Counted from the stretch's first letter, positions 25,473-34,591 are shown. The stretch: 56,143 nt of DNA from Microvirga zambiensis WSM3693 (GCF_016735695.1 NZ_JAERQD010000042.1:1-56143), one strand, 5' to 3'. A program made the numbers and translations. Notes: generated from the letters alone by a model not told the origin.

Positions 25473-26027
25473 GGGGCGCTCCTGTATGGCTATGACAACA
25501 ATACGGCGCTGGTTGACCCGAGGGATCGCCCCGACGGCAAGAACCGGTCCTGAGCCATTTCATTGATCTCGAAAAGGACCATCCGCTCCGGCGATCGATG
25601 TCAGGATGCCGCAACAGGCCGTTCCTCAAAGCCCTCGAAATCCGCTACGCACGTTCTCTGTATCACGGCTGATGCGGTTGACTTTCCGGACGGAGGCCGA
25701 TCTACAAGCACGACCGTCTGGCGGATTGACGATCATACCACCCCGCCAGGACGCCGTCTCCAACCAGTGAGGGATCCTCCTTTCGCGTCGCCGGTTCCAA
25801 GGTCCGGAGTGGGTCAAAGAGTAACGAACAGCAAATGAAATGAAGGTCCGCTCACCGCCTTATGGGCAGACCAAAGCGCTCGATGAATCAGGAAAGCGTT
25901 GCGTTCGAGCGTCTTCGGAAGACTCCGTCGGCAACGTTGCGTCGCACCAATAGTACCGGGAGGGCTTCGCGCCTGGGCGTCCCCGCGGGCGGCCTTTTCC
26001 GTAGCCTCGCCGACCGATTTCTCTATC
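25473..26027. other. Intergenic region with a dispersed repeat, no supported gene
   Basis: About 550 bases lie between the divergent hydrolase and cyclase genes. A type D repeat is found at 25811-25878. Several short frames exist, but none has family features. An upstream in-frame extension of the cyclase gene (to 25899) lies here but is judged non-coding, because its translation is arginine-rich and unlike the family. Confidence 0.5.
25811..25878. repeat. Dispersed intergenic repeat, type D, full copy 1
   Basis: The stretch begins GGGTCAAAGAGTAAC, then AACAGC, TGAAGGTC and CGCTCACCGCC, and ends near AGACCAAAGC. The same series with about one change in six bases is found at 46165-46230, and its right half at 24629-24667. 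All lie between genes, in the same orientation. Confidence 0.6.
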
Positions 26028-28250
26028 ATGGAGGTCGTGGACGAGACACCGCAGGTCGAACGCAAGCTGGTCGCGATCCTCGCCGCCGACGTGGTGGGGT
26101 ATAGCCGCCTCATGAGCCTCGACGAGACGGGCACCCTGACTCGGCTCAAGGCGCTACGCCACGATGTCGTCGATCCGGTGATCGCGAGCCATCACGGCCG
26201 CATCGTGAAGCTCATGGGCGACGGCGCGCTGGTCGAGTTCGCCAGCGTGGTCGATGCCGTGGCGTGCGCCGTGGAGATCCAGCGTGCGATCGCCACCCAG
26301 CGCGGGACCCTTCCCGAGCATGCGCGGATCTCGCTCCGGATCGGCATCAATCTCGGTGACGTCATCGTCGATGGCGACGACGTCTATGGTGATGGCGTCA
26401 ATGTCGCGGCTCGGCTGGAAGCCATCTGTGAGCCTGACGGGATCGCCATCTCCGGACCGGCTTATGACCAAGCCAAGAACAAGCTTGACGTCGAGTTCCA
26501 GTCGCTCGGCAACCGACACCTGAAGAACATCCCCGAGCCGGTCCGGGTCTATCGCGTCCTGCTGAAACAGCATGCGCGAGGCCCGGGACCGCATCCGCGC
26601 TGGTTCACCCTGACCGCGGCGCTGGTCCTGCTGGCCATTGTGACCGCGATCGGTGTCGCGCTTTGGCCCCGATCAGCCACCCTGGTGTCGGACCTCCTGC
26701 GCTCGGCCGGGCTGGGGGCCGGCAAGCCCTCGCTCGTCGTCCTCCCGTTCGACGGTCCCGGCGACAGCGCCCAGCAGGACTATTTCGCCGACGGACTCAC
26801 CGACGATCTCATCACCGACCTGTCCAAGATCTCAGGGCTGACGGTGATCGCCCGCCACTCGGCGTTCGCGTTCAAGGACCAGCCCAAGGATATCGGGACG
26901 ATCGCCCGCCAGTTGGGAGTCCGGTACGTGCTCGGGGGCAACGTGCGTCGTGCAGGCGACACCATCCGGGTTAATGTGCAGCTCGCCGATGCCGCCACCG
27001 CAAGCACCGTCTGGGCGGAGCGCTACGACGGCAGCGCCACCAGGATCTTCGAGTTGCAGGACCAGTTGATTAAGCGCGTCGTCGAGGCCCTGTCGGTCCG
27101 GCTGACTGAGAGCGAAACCTCCGCCATCACTCGCCTGCCCACCCGCAACCTTGAGGCCTATGATTTCTACATGCGGGCCGAACAGAAGGTCTATTCGATC
27201 GGGCAGCGGTCCCTGGGAGAAGCCCTCTCGATGTACGAGAAGGCGATCTCCCTCGATCCCGGGTTTGCCGAAGCCTATGCGGGCCATGCGAGGGCGATCG
27301 TCGATGTTCTCGCCTTTGATTTTCAGCCCCTGATGCTGAGCGCGGTCGCCCGCCAGCAGGCCTATGCGTCGGCGGGTCGGTCCCTGGAGCTCAATCCAGG
27401 ACTGCCGCGGTCCTATGCCGTCCTCGGCATCCTGCAAATGCTCGACGGCGAGATCGACCGGGCGATTGAGTCGGTGCAACGGGCGGTCGCGCTCGACCCG
27501 AACGGCGCGGACGCTAAGCTCAACCTCGCCATCGTGCTCACCTACGCGGGGCGGCATCCGGAGGCCTTGGCGGCCATCGAAGGGGTGCTGCAACTCGATC
27601 CGAAGCCGAAGGCGCAGGTCTACGGCTACTACGGCCTGGTGCTGTACATGAACCGCCGGTATGAGGAGGCGCTCAAGGTTCTCCGCTCCGTTGGCCCTGA
27701 CGGGTTGGGCGATGTCGGCATCGAGACCCTGGCCATGGCGAGCGCCCAACTGGGCCGCATGGAGGATGCGCATGGGGCCGTGGAGGTCGTTCTCAAGAGG
27801 ATCCCCAGTCAAAGTGTTGCTAGTCTCCGCGTCATGTACGGGCACCATCGGCGACCGGAAGACCTGGACCACCGGATGTCGGCCCTCCTCAAGGCAGGCC
27901 TGCCGGAGTGGTGTTTTGGTTTCAGTGGCCGCCTGGAGGATCGGCTGGATGCGTCGGCGATCCGCTCCCTCGCTTCGGGCAAGACGTGGAACGGATATCT
28001 TCAGAACGGCGCGCCATTCGTCATGCAGCTCGGCTCGAACGGGGATTTCGCGGTGCGTACGCAAACGAGGATGGCCGTGGGCCGGTTCACCCCCGAACAG
28101 GACCTCTTCTGCACGCAATCCGCGGGAGTCTTGCTCGGCCGGAAATTCTGTAGTCCGGTCTATCGCAATCCCGGCGGAAGTGCCGAGACCCGGGACGAGT
28201 ACGTTTATCCCGACTCCACCACCGTCCGGTATTTTTCGGTCGCCCAATGA
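26028..28250 (+). CDS. Class III adenylate cyclase with TolB-like and TPR regions
   Basis: A 740-residue protein from ATG 26028. Residues about 5-180 form a class III cyclase domain (metal aspartates in LAADVVGYSR and KLMGDGALVEF, then DGVNVAARLEA). One transmembrane helix follows (about 194-214, FTLTAALVLLAIVTAIGVAL), then a TolB N-terminal-like domain with VVLPFDG, FADGLTDDLITDLSK and GVRYVLGGNVRR. The rest consists of TPR helices (for example GFAEAYAGHARA, ALDPNGADAKLNLA). This architecture is frequent in Hyphomicrobiales, with the C-terminal part outside the membrane presumably sensing or binding partners. The gene at 31012 is a paralogue of the same architecture. Confidence 0.9.
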   Translation: MEVVDETPQVERKLVAILAADVVGYSRLMSLDETGTLTRLKALRHDVVDPVIASHHGRIVKLMGDGALVEFASVVDAVACAVEIQRAIATQRGTLPEHARISLRIGINLGDVIVDGDDVYGDGVNVAARLEAICEPDGIAISGPAYDQAKNKLDVEFQSLGNRHLKNIPEPVRVYRVLLKQHARGPGPHPRWFTLTAALVLLAIVTAIGVALWPRSATLVSDLLRSAGLGAGKPSLVVLPFDGPGDSAQQDYFADGLTDDLITDLSKISGLTVIARHSAFAFKDQPKDIGTIARQLGVRYVLGGNVRRAGDTIRVNVQLADAATASTVWAERYDGSATRIFELQDQLIKRVVEALSVRLTESETSAITRLPTRNLEAYDFYMRAEQKVYSIGQRSLGEALSMYEKAISLDPGFAEAYAGHARAIVDVLAFDFQPLMLSAVARQQAYASAGRSLELNPGLPRSYAVLGILQMLDGEIDRAIESVQRAVALDPNGADAKLNLAIVLTYAGRHPEALAAIEGVLQLDPKPKAQVYGYYGLVLYMNRRYEEALKVLRSVGPDGLGDVGIETLAMASAQLGRMEDAHGAVEVVLKRIPSQSVASLRVMYGHHRRPEDLDHRMSALLKAGLPEWCFGFSGRLEDRLDASAIRSLASGKTWNGYLQNGAPFVMQLGSNGDFAVRTQTRMAVGRFTPEQDLFCTQSAGVLLGRKFCSPVYRNPGGSAETRDEYVYPDSTTVRYFSVAQ

Positions 28251-28295
28251 CGCCCTACGAAGGGTCGCGGCCCAAGTGGGAGTGGAGACCGACGC

Positions 28296-28811
28296 TCAGT
28301 TACCCCTCGCCTGCCGGGCCTGGAATTCCTTCTGCCGGATCTCCGGCCACTTGACGTCGGCCTTCGCGACCACATCGCCAACGTGGGCGTCGAAGTCCTC
28401 CTCCAGGCCTTCGCGTCCGCCGAACAGGTAGAGTTTTCCGTCAACGATCCGCCAGGCTTCCGGATCGATGTTGGCGGAGGCTTCCTCGTTTGCCGTTCCC
28501 AGGGCGCAGAAGCCGCCGTACTGCGGCGCGTAACGAATGGGCTCGGCCGCAAAGGCGCCCCGGTTCCAGGCGTTCGAAAACTGCCACGTGGCGCCAAGCC
28601 AGTCGTAGCTGAACTCGGGAGCGCCCTTGGTCGGACGGCCCTCGGTAAAGTAGGCGACCGGGTCATAGCCCTTGATGGCAACGTTGCCGAAGTATCCGGT
28701 GTTCACGCCGTCGGCCCCAGCGGCCGTGCCGATGCCCAGGCAGAGGAGCAGCGGGAGGGGTTTCACCGCACGTGGCAACCATCCGGGGGTTGGGAAGCAG
28801 CGCAAGACCAT
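28296..28811 (-). CDS. Exported YHS-domain protein
   Basis: The 171-residue protein starts at ATG 28811 (GAGGAG upstream). It has a signal peptide of about 33 residues ending in GTAAGA, then a YHS domain with GYDPVAYFTEGRPTKGAPEF, the core WLGATWQFSN, a central YAPQYGGFCALG, and DPEAWRIVDGKLYLF. YHS domains are small and often metal-related. Exported stand-alone versions are common in alphaproteobacteria, with unknown function. It is the second gene of an operon with the ankyrin protein just upstream (about 30 bases). Both are exported, which suggests that they act together in the periplasm. Confidence 0.88.
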   Translation of the reverse strand: MVLRCFPTPGWLPRAVKPLPLLLCLGIGTAAGADGVNTGYFGNVAIKGYDPVAYFTEGRPTKGAPEFSYDWLGATWQFSNAWNRGAFAAEPIRYAPQYGGFCALGTANEEASANIDPEAWRIVDGKLYLFGGREGLEEDFDAHVGDVVAKADVKWPEIRQKEFQARQARGN

Positions 28812-28838
28812 GGCGGGCACTCCTCTTCTCTGATGCGG

Positions 28839-29435
28839 TCAATTCGCGGCTGCAAGACACGCGGCCTCCGAGGCGCCGATCTTTTCCTTCGGCTGGCATC
28901 GGGCGCCGTGCCGCTTCAGCAGCGCCATCACCGCGGCACTCTTGTAGAAGGTCGCCCGGGTCAACGGCGTGTAGCCGTCGCCCTGGACCGCCTCGACGTC
29001 AGCTCCTCGTGCGATCAGCAGCTCGGCCACCGCGGCCTGGTTCTGCTCGGCGGCGACATGCAGCGGCCTGATGGCGTGCAGGCTTCTGGCATCGACCATG
29101 GCGCCATGGTCCAACAGCAAGATCGCGATGCGTGGGCTCCCCGCGTAGGCCGCGGCATGGAGTGCGGTGAACCCGCGGTCATTGCGCGCCTCGAGATCGG
29201 CTCCGGCCTCGATCAGCGCAGCAACGGCTTCAGGCTGGTCCGCGAGTGCGGCCTCGATCAGGGGCGTCTCGCGCTCCCGGTCGCGGCTGTTCACGTCGCT
29301 GCCGGTGGCAAGGAGTTGCTTGATCTGGTCGACGTTGCCTGTGCGGGCCGCGTCATGGAGCGGCGCGGCATTCCCGTGGCCGCCGGCGCCAAGGCAGACG
29401 ACGAAGGTCAGGACAGCAAGCCATAGAGACCGCAT
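28839..29435 (-). CDS. Exported ankyrin-repeat protein
   Basis: About 198 residues from ATG 29435, which follows GGAG by nine bases. A signal peptide (MRSLWLAVLTFVVCLGAGGHG.A) is followed by four to five ankyrin repeats, for example PLHDAARTGNVDQIKQLLATG, TPLIEAALADQPEAVAALIEAGA, TALHAAAYAG and PLHVAAEQNQAAVAELLIARGA. A cysteine-containing tail ends the protein. Ankyrin repeats bind other proteins, and periplasmic ones in alphaproteobacteria have been linked to oxidative-stress defence. The YHS gene follows closely and is the probable partner. Longer starts upstream lack a better ribosome binding site. Confidence 0.88.
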   Translation of the reverse strand: MRSLWLAVLTFVVCLGAGGHGNAAPLHDAARTGNVDQIKQLLATGSDVNSRDRERETPLIEAALADQPEAVAALIEAGADLEARNDRGFTALHAAAYAGSPRIAILLLDHGAMVDARSLHAIRPLHVAAEQNQAAVAELLIARGADVEAVQGDGYTPLTRATFYKSAAVMALLKRHGARCQPKEKIGASEAACLAAAN

Positions 29436-29900
29436 CACGCCCATCTCCAACGTGCGTCCGATCCAGATCGCCACGATGGGTCAGCGACTGGCACCGCCGT
29501 GGCATGGCGGAGCCGGAGTTTGCTCGGCAAGCGACCGAACCCTGGGGCTCCATCAATGGGGAATTTTACGCCCGATCCCCAGGAAGGCAAGCAACCGCTT
29601 GCCCGGTGGGTCCGGACTTCCCGGTCGTTGCCGGAGCTGGTCGGAAGGACCGTCGATGGATCGGGTCGTCGGGTACCGCCGGCATGCCCACGTCCCTGGG
29701 AACATAGGCCAAGAACGAACGCGAAATCGGCTTTCCCTCCGGTACCGGAAGCCAGTTGCCAATGAATCCAATTTCATAAACGGATCCTGCGCGAATGACA
29801 TCGCCGCTCGTCCTGCTGGCGTCCGCCTGACGTTAGGAGTAACATGAGAACGAGGCACGTTATCGAATAGCGCGCGACGACACCATCACGAGGTAATCGG
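29436..29900. other. Intergenic region, no supported gene
   Basis: About 460 bases lie between the divergent ankyrin and solute-binding-protein genes. Short frames are present on both strands but show neither family features nor good ribosome binding sites. No repeat or IS end was recognised. It should contain both promoters. Confidence 0.5.
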
Positions 29901-30908
29901 ATGAGGCGGCGCGATCTCATAGTCGGTGGATTGCTCGCCGTGAGCTTCGCGCGGCGAGCCTCGGCGCAACCAAGGAATCGTGTCCGGCAGCTCTTGCTGA
30001 TAGGGAACTCGTGGTCCGATCAAGTGACCTCGGACCCGGCCTCACCGCGTTGGGCCGTCTTCCTGAAAGAACTCCGACGTCATGGCTATGAAGCCGGTGT
30101 GAATCTTGTCGTGAGCTGGCGTGAGGGTGTGGAGGATTGGGGCGGTCCGCGGGACGAGTGGACCGAGGTGATGGACGACATTCGTCGGCTTGCGCCGGAT
30201 GTCATCGTAACCACCTCGCATGGCTGGGCGCGTTTGTTGAATTCCGTGATCGGCACGATCCCGATTGTCGTCTCAGCTCTGAGCCCGATCGAACAGGGAG
30301 TCATATCGAGCCTTACGCGAGCATCCGGCAGCATCACAGGCATCGCAATCGACCTGGGACCTGACTTCTACAACAAAGAGCTCGATCTCCTTTTGGAGGC
30401 GGCGCCAATGATATCCTATGTCGGATTGCTCAGCGCAGAACGAACCTATGGGGGCATGCGACAGCTTTGGCGCGAAGCCAAGCAGCGCGGTGTCGGCATC
30501 CAGGAATTTCCCTACTCCAGCGACTACGAAGCCCGCTTCGATTCCATGGTGCGGGAAGGAGCAACGGCAGTTCTCGTCCTCGCGGATGCCAACCATGTCC
30601 CTCACGCCAATCGGATTGCACGTTTGGCGAGACGCCACCGGCTGCCGCTCATGAGCCCGTTCCGTCGGATGACGGAGGCAGGCGCCCTCATGTCATACGG
30701 CATTGACTGGAACGCGGTAGATCGAGGTCTTGCGGTCTACACCGCGCGCGTGCTCGGCGGGGCCAAGCCAAGCGAACTCCCCTTCGAGCAACCAAGCCGT
30801 TACGAACTCGTGCTCAATCTCCAAACAGCCGATGATCTTGGTCTGACGTTCCCTGACTCGCTTAGGGCTTTCGCCGACGACATGCTCGAACGAGGCCGCT
30901 CCCCTTGA
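29901..30908 (+). CDS. Orphan ABC transporter substrate-binding protein (ABC_sub_bind family)
   Basis: The 335-residue protein opens with MRRRDLIVGGLLAVSFARRASA, a twin-arginine-like signal with a cleavage site after ASA. The mature part has the family two-lobed pattern: FLKELRRHGYEAGVNLVVSW, LAPDVIVTTSHG, IPIVVSALSPIEQGVI and a C-terminal PFEQPSRYELVLNLQTADDLGLTFPDSL. Such proteins normally deliver ligands to an ABC permease, but no permease or ATPase gene is adjacent. Orphan copies are very numerous in Bradyrhizobium-like genomes. The ligand is unknown. The copy at 34592 is a distant paralogue. Confidence 0.85.
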   Translation: MRRRDLIVGGLLAVSFARRASAQPRNRVRQLLLIGNSWSDQVTSDPASPRWAVFLKELRRHGYEAGVNLVVSWREGVEDWGGPRDEWTEVMDDIRRLAPDVIVTTSHGWARLLNSVIGTIPIVVSALSPIEQGVISSLTRASGSITGIAIDLGPDFYNKELDLLLEAAPMISYVGLLSAERTYGGMRQLWREAKQRGVGIQEFPYSSDYEARFDSMVREGATAVLVLADANHVPHANRIARLARRHRLPLMSPFRRMTEAGALMSYGIDWNAVDRGLAVYTARVLGGAKPSELPFEQPSRYELVLNLQTADDLGLTFPDSLRAFADDMLERGRSP

Positions 30909-31011
30909 TATTATTTAAGCGCTGGGACTGACGAACTATTCTCCCGTTTCGACCATGGAAGATTGTAACGCACTGCATTGGTGGCAAGAGCATGTTCGGG
31001 GGTTGCGGGTG

Positions 31012-33384
31012 TCAGGGTCGATTGTCGGCTTCCTGCGGCTGGGTCGCTGCGACTTCCACCGGATAGCCGTTGTCCACCCAGGAAGGGTACCCGCCGGCGA
31101 AGTAGTACACCTTGGAAAAGCCCCACTTCAGGGCCTTGGCAGACGCGAAGGTCGACATCGGGCAGTATCGCCCATAGCAGTAGAAGACTACTTCCGTATC
31201 TGGAGCAGCGATCTCGGACAGAGTTTCCTTGGACAGGCTTGTCACCACATCCCGCAGATGGGCCCCTGGAATGTGCCCACGGCCATAGGCGACCGCAGAC
31301 CGCACGTCGACGAAGCGGACACCTCGGTCATGGAGTTCCTTGGCGGCGATAGCGTCGATCTTGGGAGCGCCCTCGACGAAATACTCGCCGTTCCGCTTGC
31401 TCACGATGCTGGTGTACTCGTCGTAGCTTAGGTCTGTGCCGCCTCCCTCAGGCACGCCTGCCTTGCGGAGTCCGTCGAGATACTGTTCTCGATAGGGACG
31501 ATGGAAGTTGAACAGGTCGCCGTACCACCACCATCCCGATTCCTGCACGGTCAGCGGATCGAATCCGATCGGAACCATGAGGGCATTGTACTTCTCGATG
31601 GCCGCGCCGACGCCCTCGCGTCGCCCCACGTGACCATAGGCGGAAACCAGCGTCGCGTACTCCTCTGAAAGGGGCGACGGTAGGCTGATCAGACGGTGCA
31701 GCGTGTCGATCGACTCTTCATACCGTTCTTGATGGAAGAGCGAGAGGATCAGAACCCGGAGATAGCCTGGCGGATATTGCGGGTTGAGCCGCATCGCCCA
31801 GCGCACATCCTGTTCCGCCTCCATGGCGCGCCCGACGGCATTGAGGATCCTGGCCCGACCGATGTGGTTGTCCGGGTCGTTCGGAGCGAGCTCCAGTGCC
31901 CGCTTGATCGCCGCAAGGGCTTCGTCATTGCGCCCCTGCCGCGCCATCACCTCGGCCGACAACGCATAGGCAGGAGCATTCGGGGCTTCCAGGGCCTTGG
32001 CGAGGTTCACGTTCATCCGCTCGAAGGCGCGCTGCATGCCGACATTGGCCGCGCTCCATGAGGATACGGCGACCCTCCAGTGGCCGGTCGCGAGCGCCGC
32101 GTAGGCGCGGTGATATTCGGGATCGAGCTCGACGGCCTTCTCGAACAGCGTGATGGCCTGCAGGGTGTCCGGCTCCGTCTCCCGGCGGAGATGTGCCCAC
32201 CCCTGGAGCAGCGCATCATAGGCGCGCGGATCCTTCGTCTCCGCTTGGGCAATCCGCGCCTGCTCCTCGCCCGTGAGCTCCGCCGCCATGGCCGCAACGA
32301 TCTGCCCGATGACCTTGTCCTGAAATGCGAACATGGCGCCGAACGGGCCGTCGTAGCGTTCCGCCCACAGGTGATGGCCGTTGACCGCATCGATGAGCTG
32401 GGCGTTGATCCTCACCTGGTCGCCCTGCCGCCGGACGCTGCCTTCCAGCACGTAGCGGACACCGAGTTCGGCCGACACCTCCTGTACCTTCGTGGGCTTG
32501 CCCTTGTAGGTCCAGCTCGAGTTGCGGGCGATGACGAAGATGCCGGAGAGCTTCGACAGATCGGTGATTAAGTCCTCCGAGATTCCGTCGGCGAAATGGA
32601 CCTGCTCGGGATCGGAATTGAAGCTGTCGAACGGCAGCACGGCGATGGAGGGTTTGTCCGGCAGCGGCAGGGCTGCGCGTTCGACCATGGCAGACTCGGC
32701 CTGCGGCTCCCATGGCGACCACCATATGAAAGCGCCGCCCGCCAAAGCTGCCGCAGCAACGGCTGCCGGGAGATGCCATTGGCGCAGCCAGGAACGTTTG
32801 AGGTGCCATCGCGCAGGTCGCCCATCCATGCGGATGCGGTAGGTCCGCACCGGACGCGAGATGTTCTTGACGTGCTGCTCACCCGTGAACTCCGAGGTGA
32901 GGTCGAGCTTGCCATGCAGATGGTCGTAGGCCGTACCGGAAATGAGAATGCCGCCCGGCTCGCACAACTGCCCCAGGCGGGCGGCGACATTCACGCCGTC
33001 GCCGAGAAGGTCGCCGTCCTCGACGACGACATCGCCGAGGTTGATGCCGATCCGGAACACGATGCGTTTGTCAGTCGGAACCTGCGCCTGAGAGGCGGCG
33101 ACGTCCTTCTGCATGGTTACGGCGAAGGTTGCAGCGTCCACGACAGACCCGAACTCGGCAATCGCGCCATCGCCCATCAGCTTGACGATGCGACCGTGAT
33201 GCTCGGCGAGCAACGGATCGATCACTTCGCGCCGCAGGGCTTTGATGGCGGCGAGCGTACCGTTCTCGTCCATCTCGGCGAGACGGGAATAGCCGACGAT
33301 GTCTGCGGCCACGATTGCCGCCAGCCGGCGTTCGACCTGGTCTACCCCATGGCTGCCTTCCCAATGGCAATGCCAATGCTCCAC
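31012..33384 (-). CDS. Class III adenylate cyclase with TolB/TPR regions and a C-terminal rhodanese domain
   Basis: The 790-residue protein shares its architecture with the gene at 26028. The cyclase domain (about 15-190) has LAAIVAADIVGYSRLA, KLMGDGAIAEFG and DGVNVAARLGQ. One transmembrane helix follows near 215 (PAAVAAAALAGGAFIWW), then a TolB-like domain (IAVLPFDSF, FADGISEDLITDLSK, GVRYVLEGSVRR) and TPR helices. It differs by an extra rhodanese domain at about 665-790, with GVRFVDVRSAVAYGRGHIPGA and the active-site loop FYCYGRYCPMS. The loop cysteine is present. The start is an uncertain GTG at 33384. The fusion suggests that sulfur or redox chemistry is coupled to cyclic-nucleotide synthesis. 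Confidence 0.88.
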   Translation of the reverse strand: MEHWHCHWEGSHGVDQVERRLAAIVAADIVGYSRLAEMDENGTLAAIKALRREVIDPLLAEHHGRIVKLMGDGAIAEFGSVVDAATFAVTMQKDVAASQAQVPTDKRIVFRIGINLGDVVVEDGDLLGDGVNVAARLGQLCEPGGILISGTAYDHLHGKLDLTSEFTGEQHVKNISRPVRTYRIRMDGRPARWHLKRSWLRQWHLPAAVAAAALAGGAFIWWSPWEPQAESAMVERAALPLPDKPSIAVLPFDSFNSDPEQVHFADGISEDLITDLSKLSGIFVIARNSSWTYKGKPTKVQEVSAELGVRYVLEGSVRRQGDQVRINAQLIDAVNGHHLWAERYDGPFGAMFAFQDKVIGQIVAAMAAELTGEEQARIAQAETKDPRAYDALLQGWAHLRRETEPDTLQAITLFEKAVELDPEYHRAYAALATGHWRVAVSSWSAANVGMQRAFERMNVNLAKALEAPNAPAYALSAEVMARQGRNDEALAAIKRALELAPNDPDNHIGRARILNAVGRAMEAEQDVRWAMRLNPQYPPGYLRVLILSLFHQERYEESIDTLHRLISLPSPLSEEYATLVSAYGHVGRREGVGAAIEKYNALMVPIGFDPLTVQESGWWWYGDLFNFHRPYREQYLDGLRKAGVPEGGGTDLSYDEYTSIVSKRNGEYFVEGAPKIDAIAAKELHDRGVRFVDVRSAVAYGRGHIPGAHLRDVVTSLSKETLSEIAAPDTEVVFYCYGRYCPMSTFASAKALKWGFSKVYYFAGGYPSWVDNGYPVEVAATQPQEADNRP

Positions 33385-33573
33385 ATAGCTCTGCGGAGAT
33401 CTGCGAGCGAACCACTCAGCGAGTTCGACAGTCTACACCTCTTGCCTCTGGCATGCGATCCAATTCAGGAGCCTGTCCGGCGCCCGGCAACCCGGTCATG
33501 CACTCGCGCCGGAACCGCCGCCCGCCGGGGGACCGATGGCCCGATGCCTCGCGAGGCGGCTTCGTGCGTGCCC
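33385..33573. other. Spacer upstream of the cyclase-rhodanese gene
   Basis: Together with the small pseudogene to the right, this makes about 600 bases without an intact gene, up to the cupin gene end at 33991. Forward frames crossing this area are arginine-rich shadows with no family features. Confidence 0.4.
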
Positions 33574-33753
33574 TTATGTCCTCAGATCTTCGGGCACCAT
33601 GCCACCGCTCGCCGCGAGCTTGGCCATGACCTGCTTGTGCAGCCAGACGTTCATCGAGGCGGAGTCCGACGTGTCGCCGGTATATTTCAATTCCTTGGCC
33701 AGTTCCTTGCGGGCCTCGAGGCTAGCTGCAAGAAGCTCAAGCTTGAGTCACAT
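33574..33753 (-). pseudogene. Small helical protein gene with a stop at codon 2
   Basis: Reading leftward from 33747, the frame encodes LKLELLAASLEARKELAKEL followed by KYTGDTSDSASM, VWLHKQVMAKLAASGGMVPE and DLRT, then a TAA at 33574-33576. The frame looks like a real small amphipathic protein of about 58 residues. The only sensible start, ATG 33751-33753 with GGTGAG upstream, is followed at once by TGA, so the gene appears closed by one base change (for example CGA to TGA). No in-frame alternative with a ribosome binding site is visible. No known family was recognised. Confidence 0.45.
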
Positions 33754-33990
33754 AGGCCGCTCACCATGGAGGATGGGCAGGCAGCGCTCATCAGAGCGTC
33801 GGGAAGCGCTACTCCAGCCATTCTACTCCCGAGTGAAGCCCCTGTCGTGCGCGAAGCGCGGCCGTGATTTCCGATATGACGCTTTATAGAACGGGCTGGT
33901 AGCAGCCCAGCGGGAGAATACCGCGCCAGGCCGCTGACGCCGCGACAGCATCATCTCGTGCTGCGCGCCGGGCAAGCCCAAGGCCGTGCG

Positions 33991-34455
33991 CTACCGACCC
34001 TTGCGCGGATCGTCAGCTGGGTTGATGTAGTCGATTCCTCCTGGGCCAGTGTACTGAACTTGCAGGATCGCCTCTCCATCTCCAGTCCACGCATAATGCG
34101 CATGCTTTGCCGGGTACACCCACATTGCGCCCGGCTGGAGCAGGCCGCCTACCTTCTCAGGCTTCTCGCCACTGTTCGTCCCGATGTTGCCGCTGAAGAC
34201 GGTCACGACCTCTGCGAAGGGATGGGTGTGCGGCGGCATGGTGAAGTTGGGCGGGAACTTGATGCGTTGGACAACTGTCTCGCCAGCCTTGGTTGGATCG
34301 CCGACCAGCGTGGCGGTCTGAATACCCTTAGGAAAGGCCGGATTTTCCGTCCACTTCACGGCATCGGGCGTTATGACATTCGTGTGTCTTGTGTCCTGCG
34401 CCATAGCACCGCCGACCAGCAACACGAGACTTGTTGAGAGTAGCAGGGTCTTCAT
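33991..34455 (-). CDS. Exported cupin-domain protein
   Basis: The 154-residue product starts at ATG 34455, preceded by AAGGAGGAGCGCA. A signal peptide (MKTLLLSTSLVLLVGGAMAQ) leads into one cupin fold. The metal-binding histidines lie in MPPHTHPFAEVVTVFSG, and the second cupin motif is in WVYPAKHAHYAWTGDGEAI. The histidines suggest a bound metal ion, but the substrate is not known; family members include dioxygenase-like and binding proteins. It is a single gene. The acidic, glycine-rich surface and export suggest a periplasmic role. Confidence 0.88.
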   Translation of the reverse strand: MKTLLLSTSLVLLVGGAMAQDTRHTNVITPDAVKWTENPAFPKGIQTATLVGDPTKAGETVVQRIKFPPNFTMPPHTHPFAEVVTVFSGNIGTNSGEKPEKVGGLLQPGAMWVYPAKHAHYAWTGDGEAILQVQYTGPGGIDYINPADDPRKGR

Positions 34456-34591
34456 TGCGCTCCTCCTTAAGGAGAGACGCAAGTCTACCATAAAGCGCGT
34501 GTCCTCACGTGTGCAGGAACAAAAACCAAATTCGCAGAACTCCTTTTATAAAACTAGGACGTACGGTCTACCGGTTGACCGCACCAGTTCC

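Noticed and set aside
26832..28247. Leftward 471-codon open frame
   Set aside because: Antisense shadow of the cyclase-TolB-TPR gene; high GC content makes such frames common.
32596..33867. Rightward 423-codon open frame
   Set aside because: Antisense to the cyclase-rhodanese gene over most of its length and without recognisable motifs.
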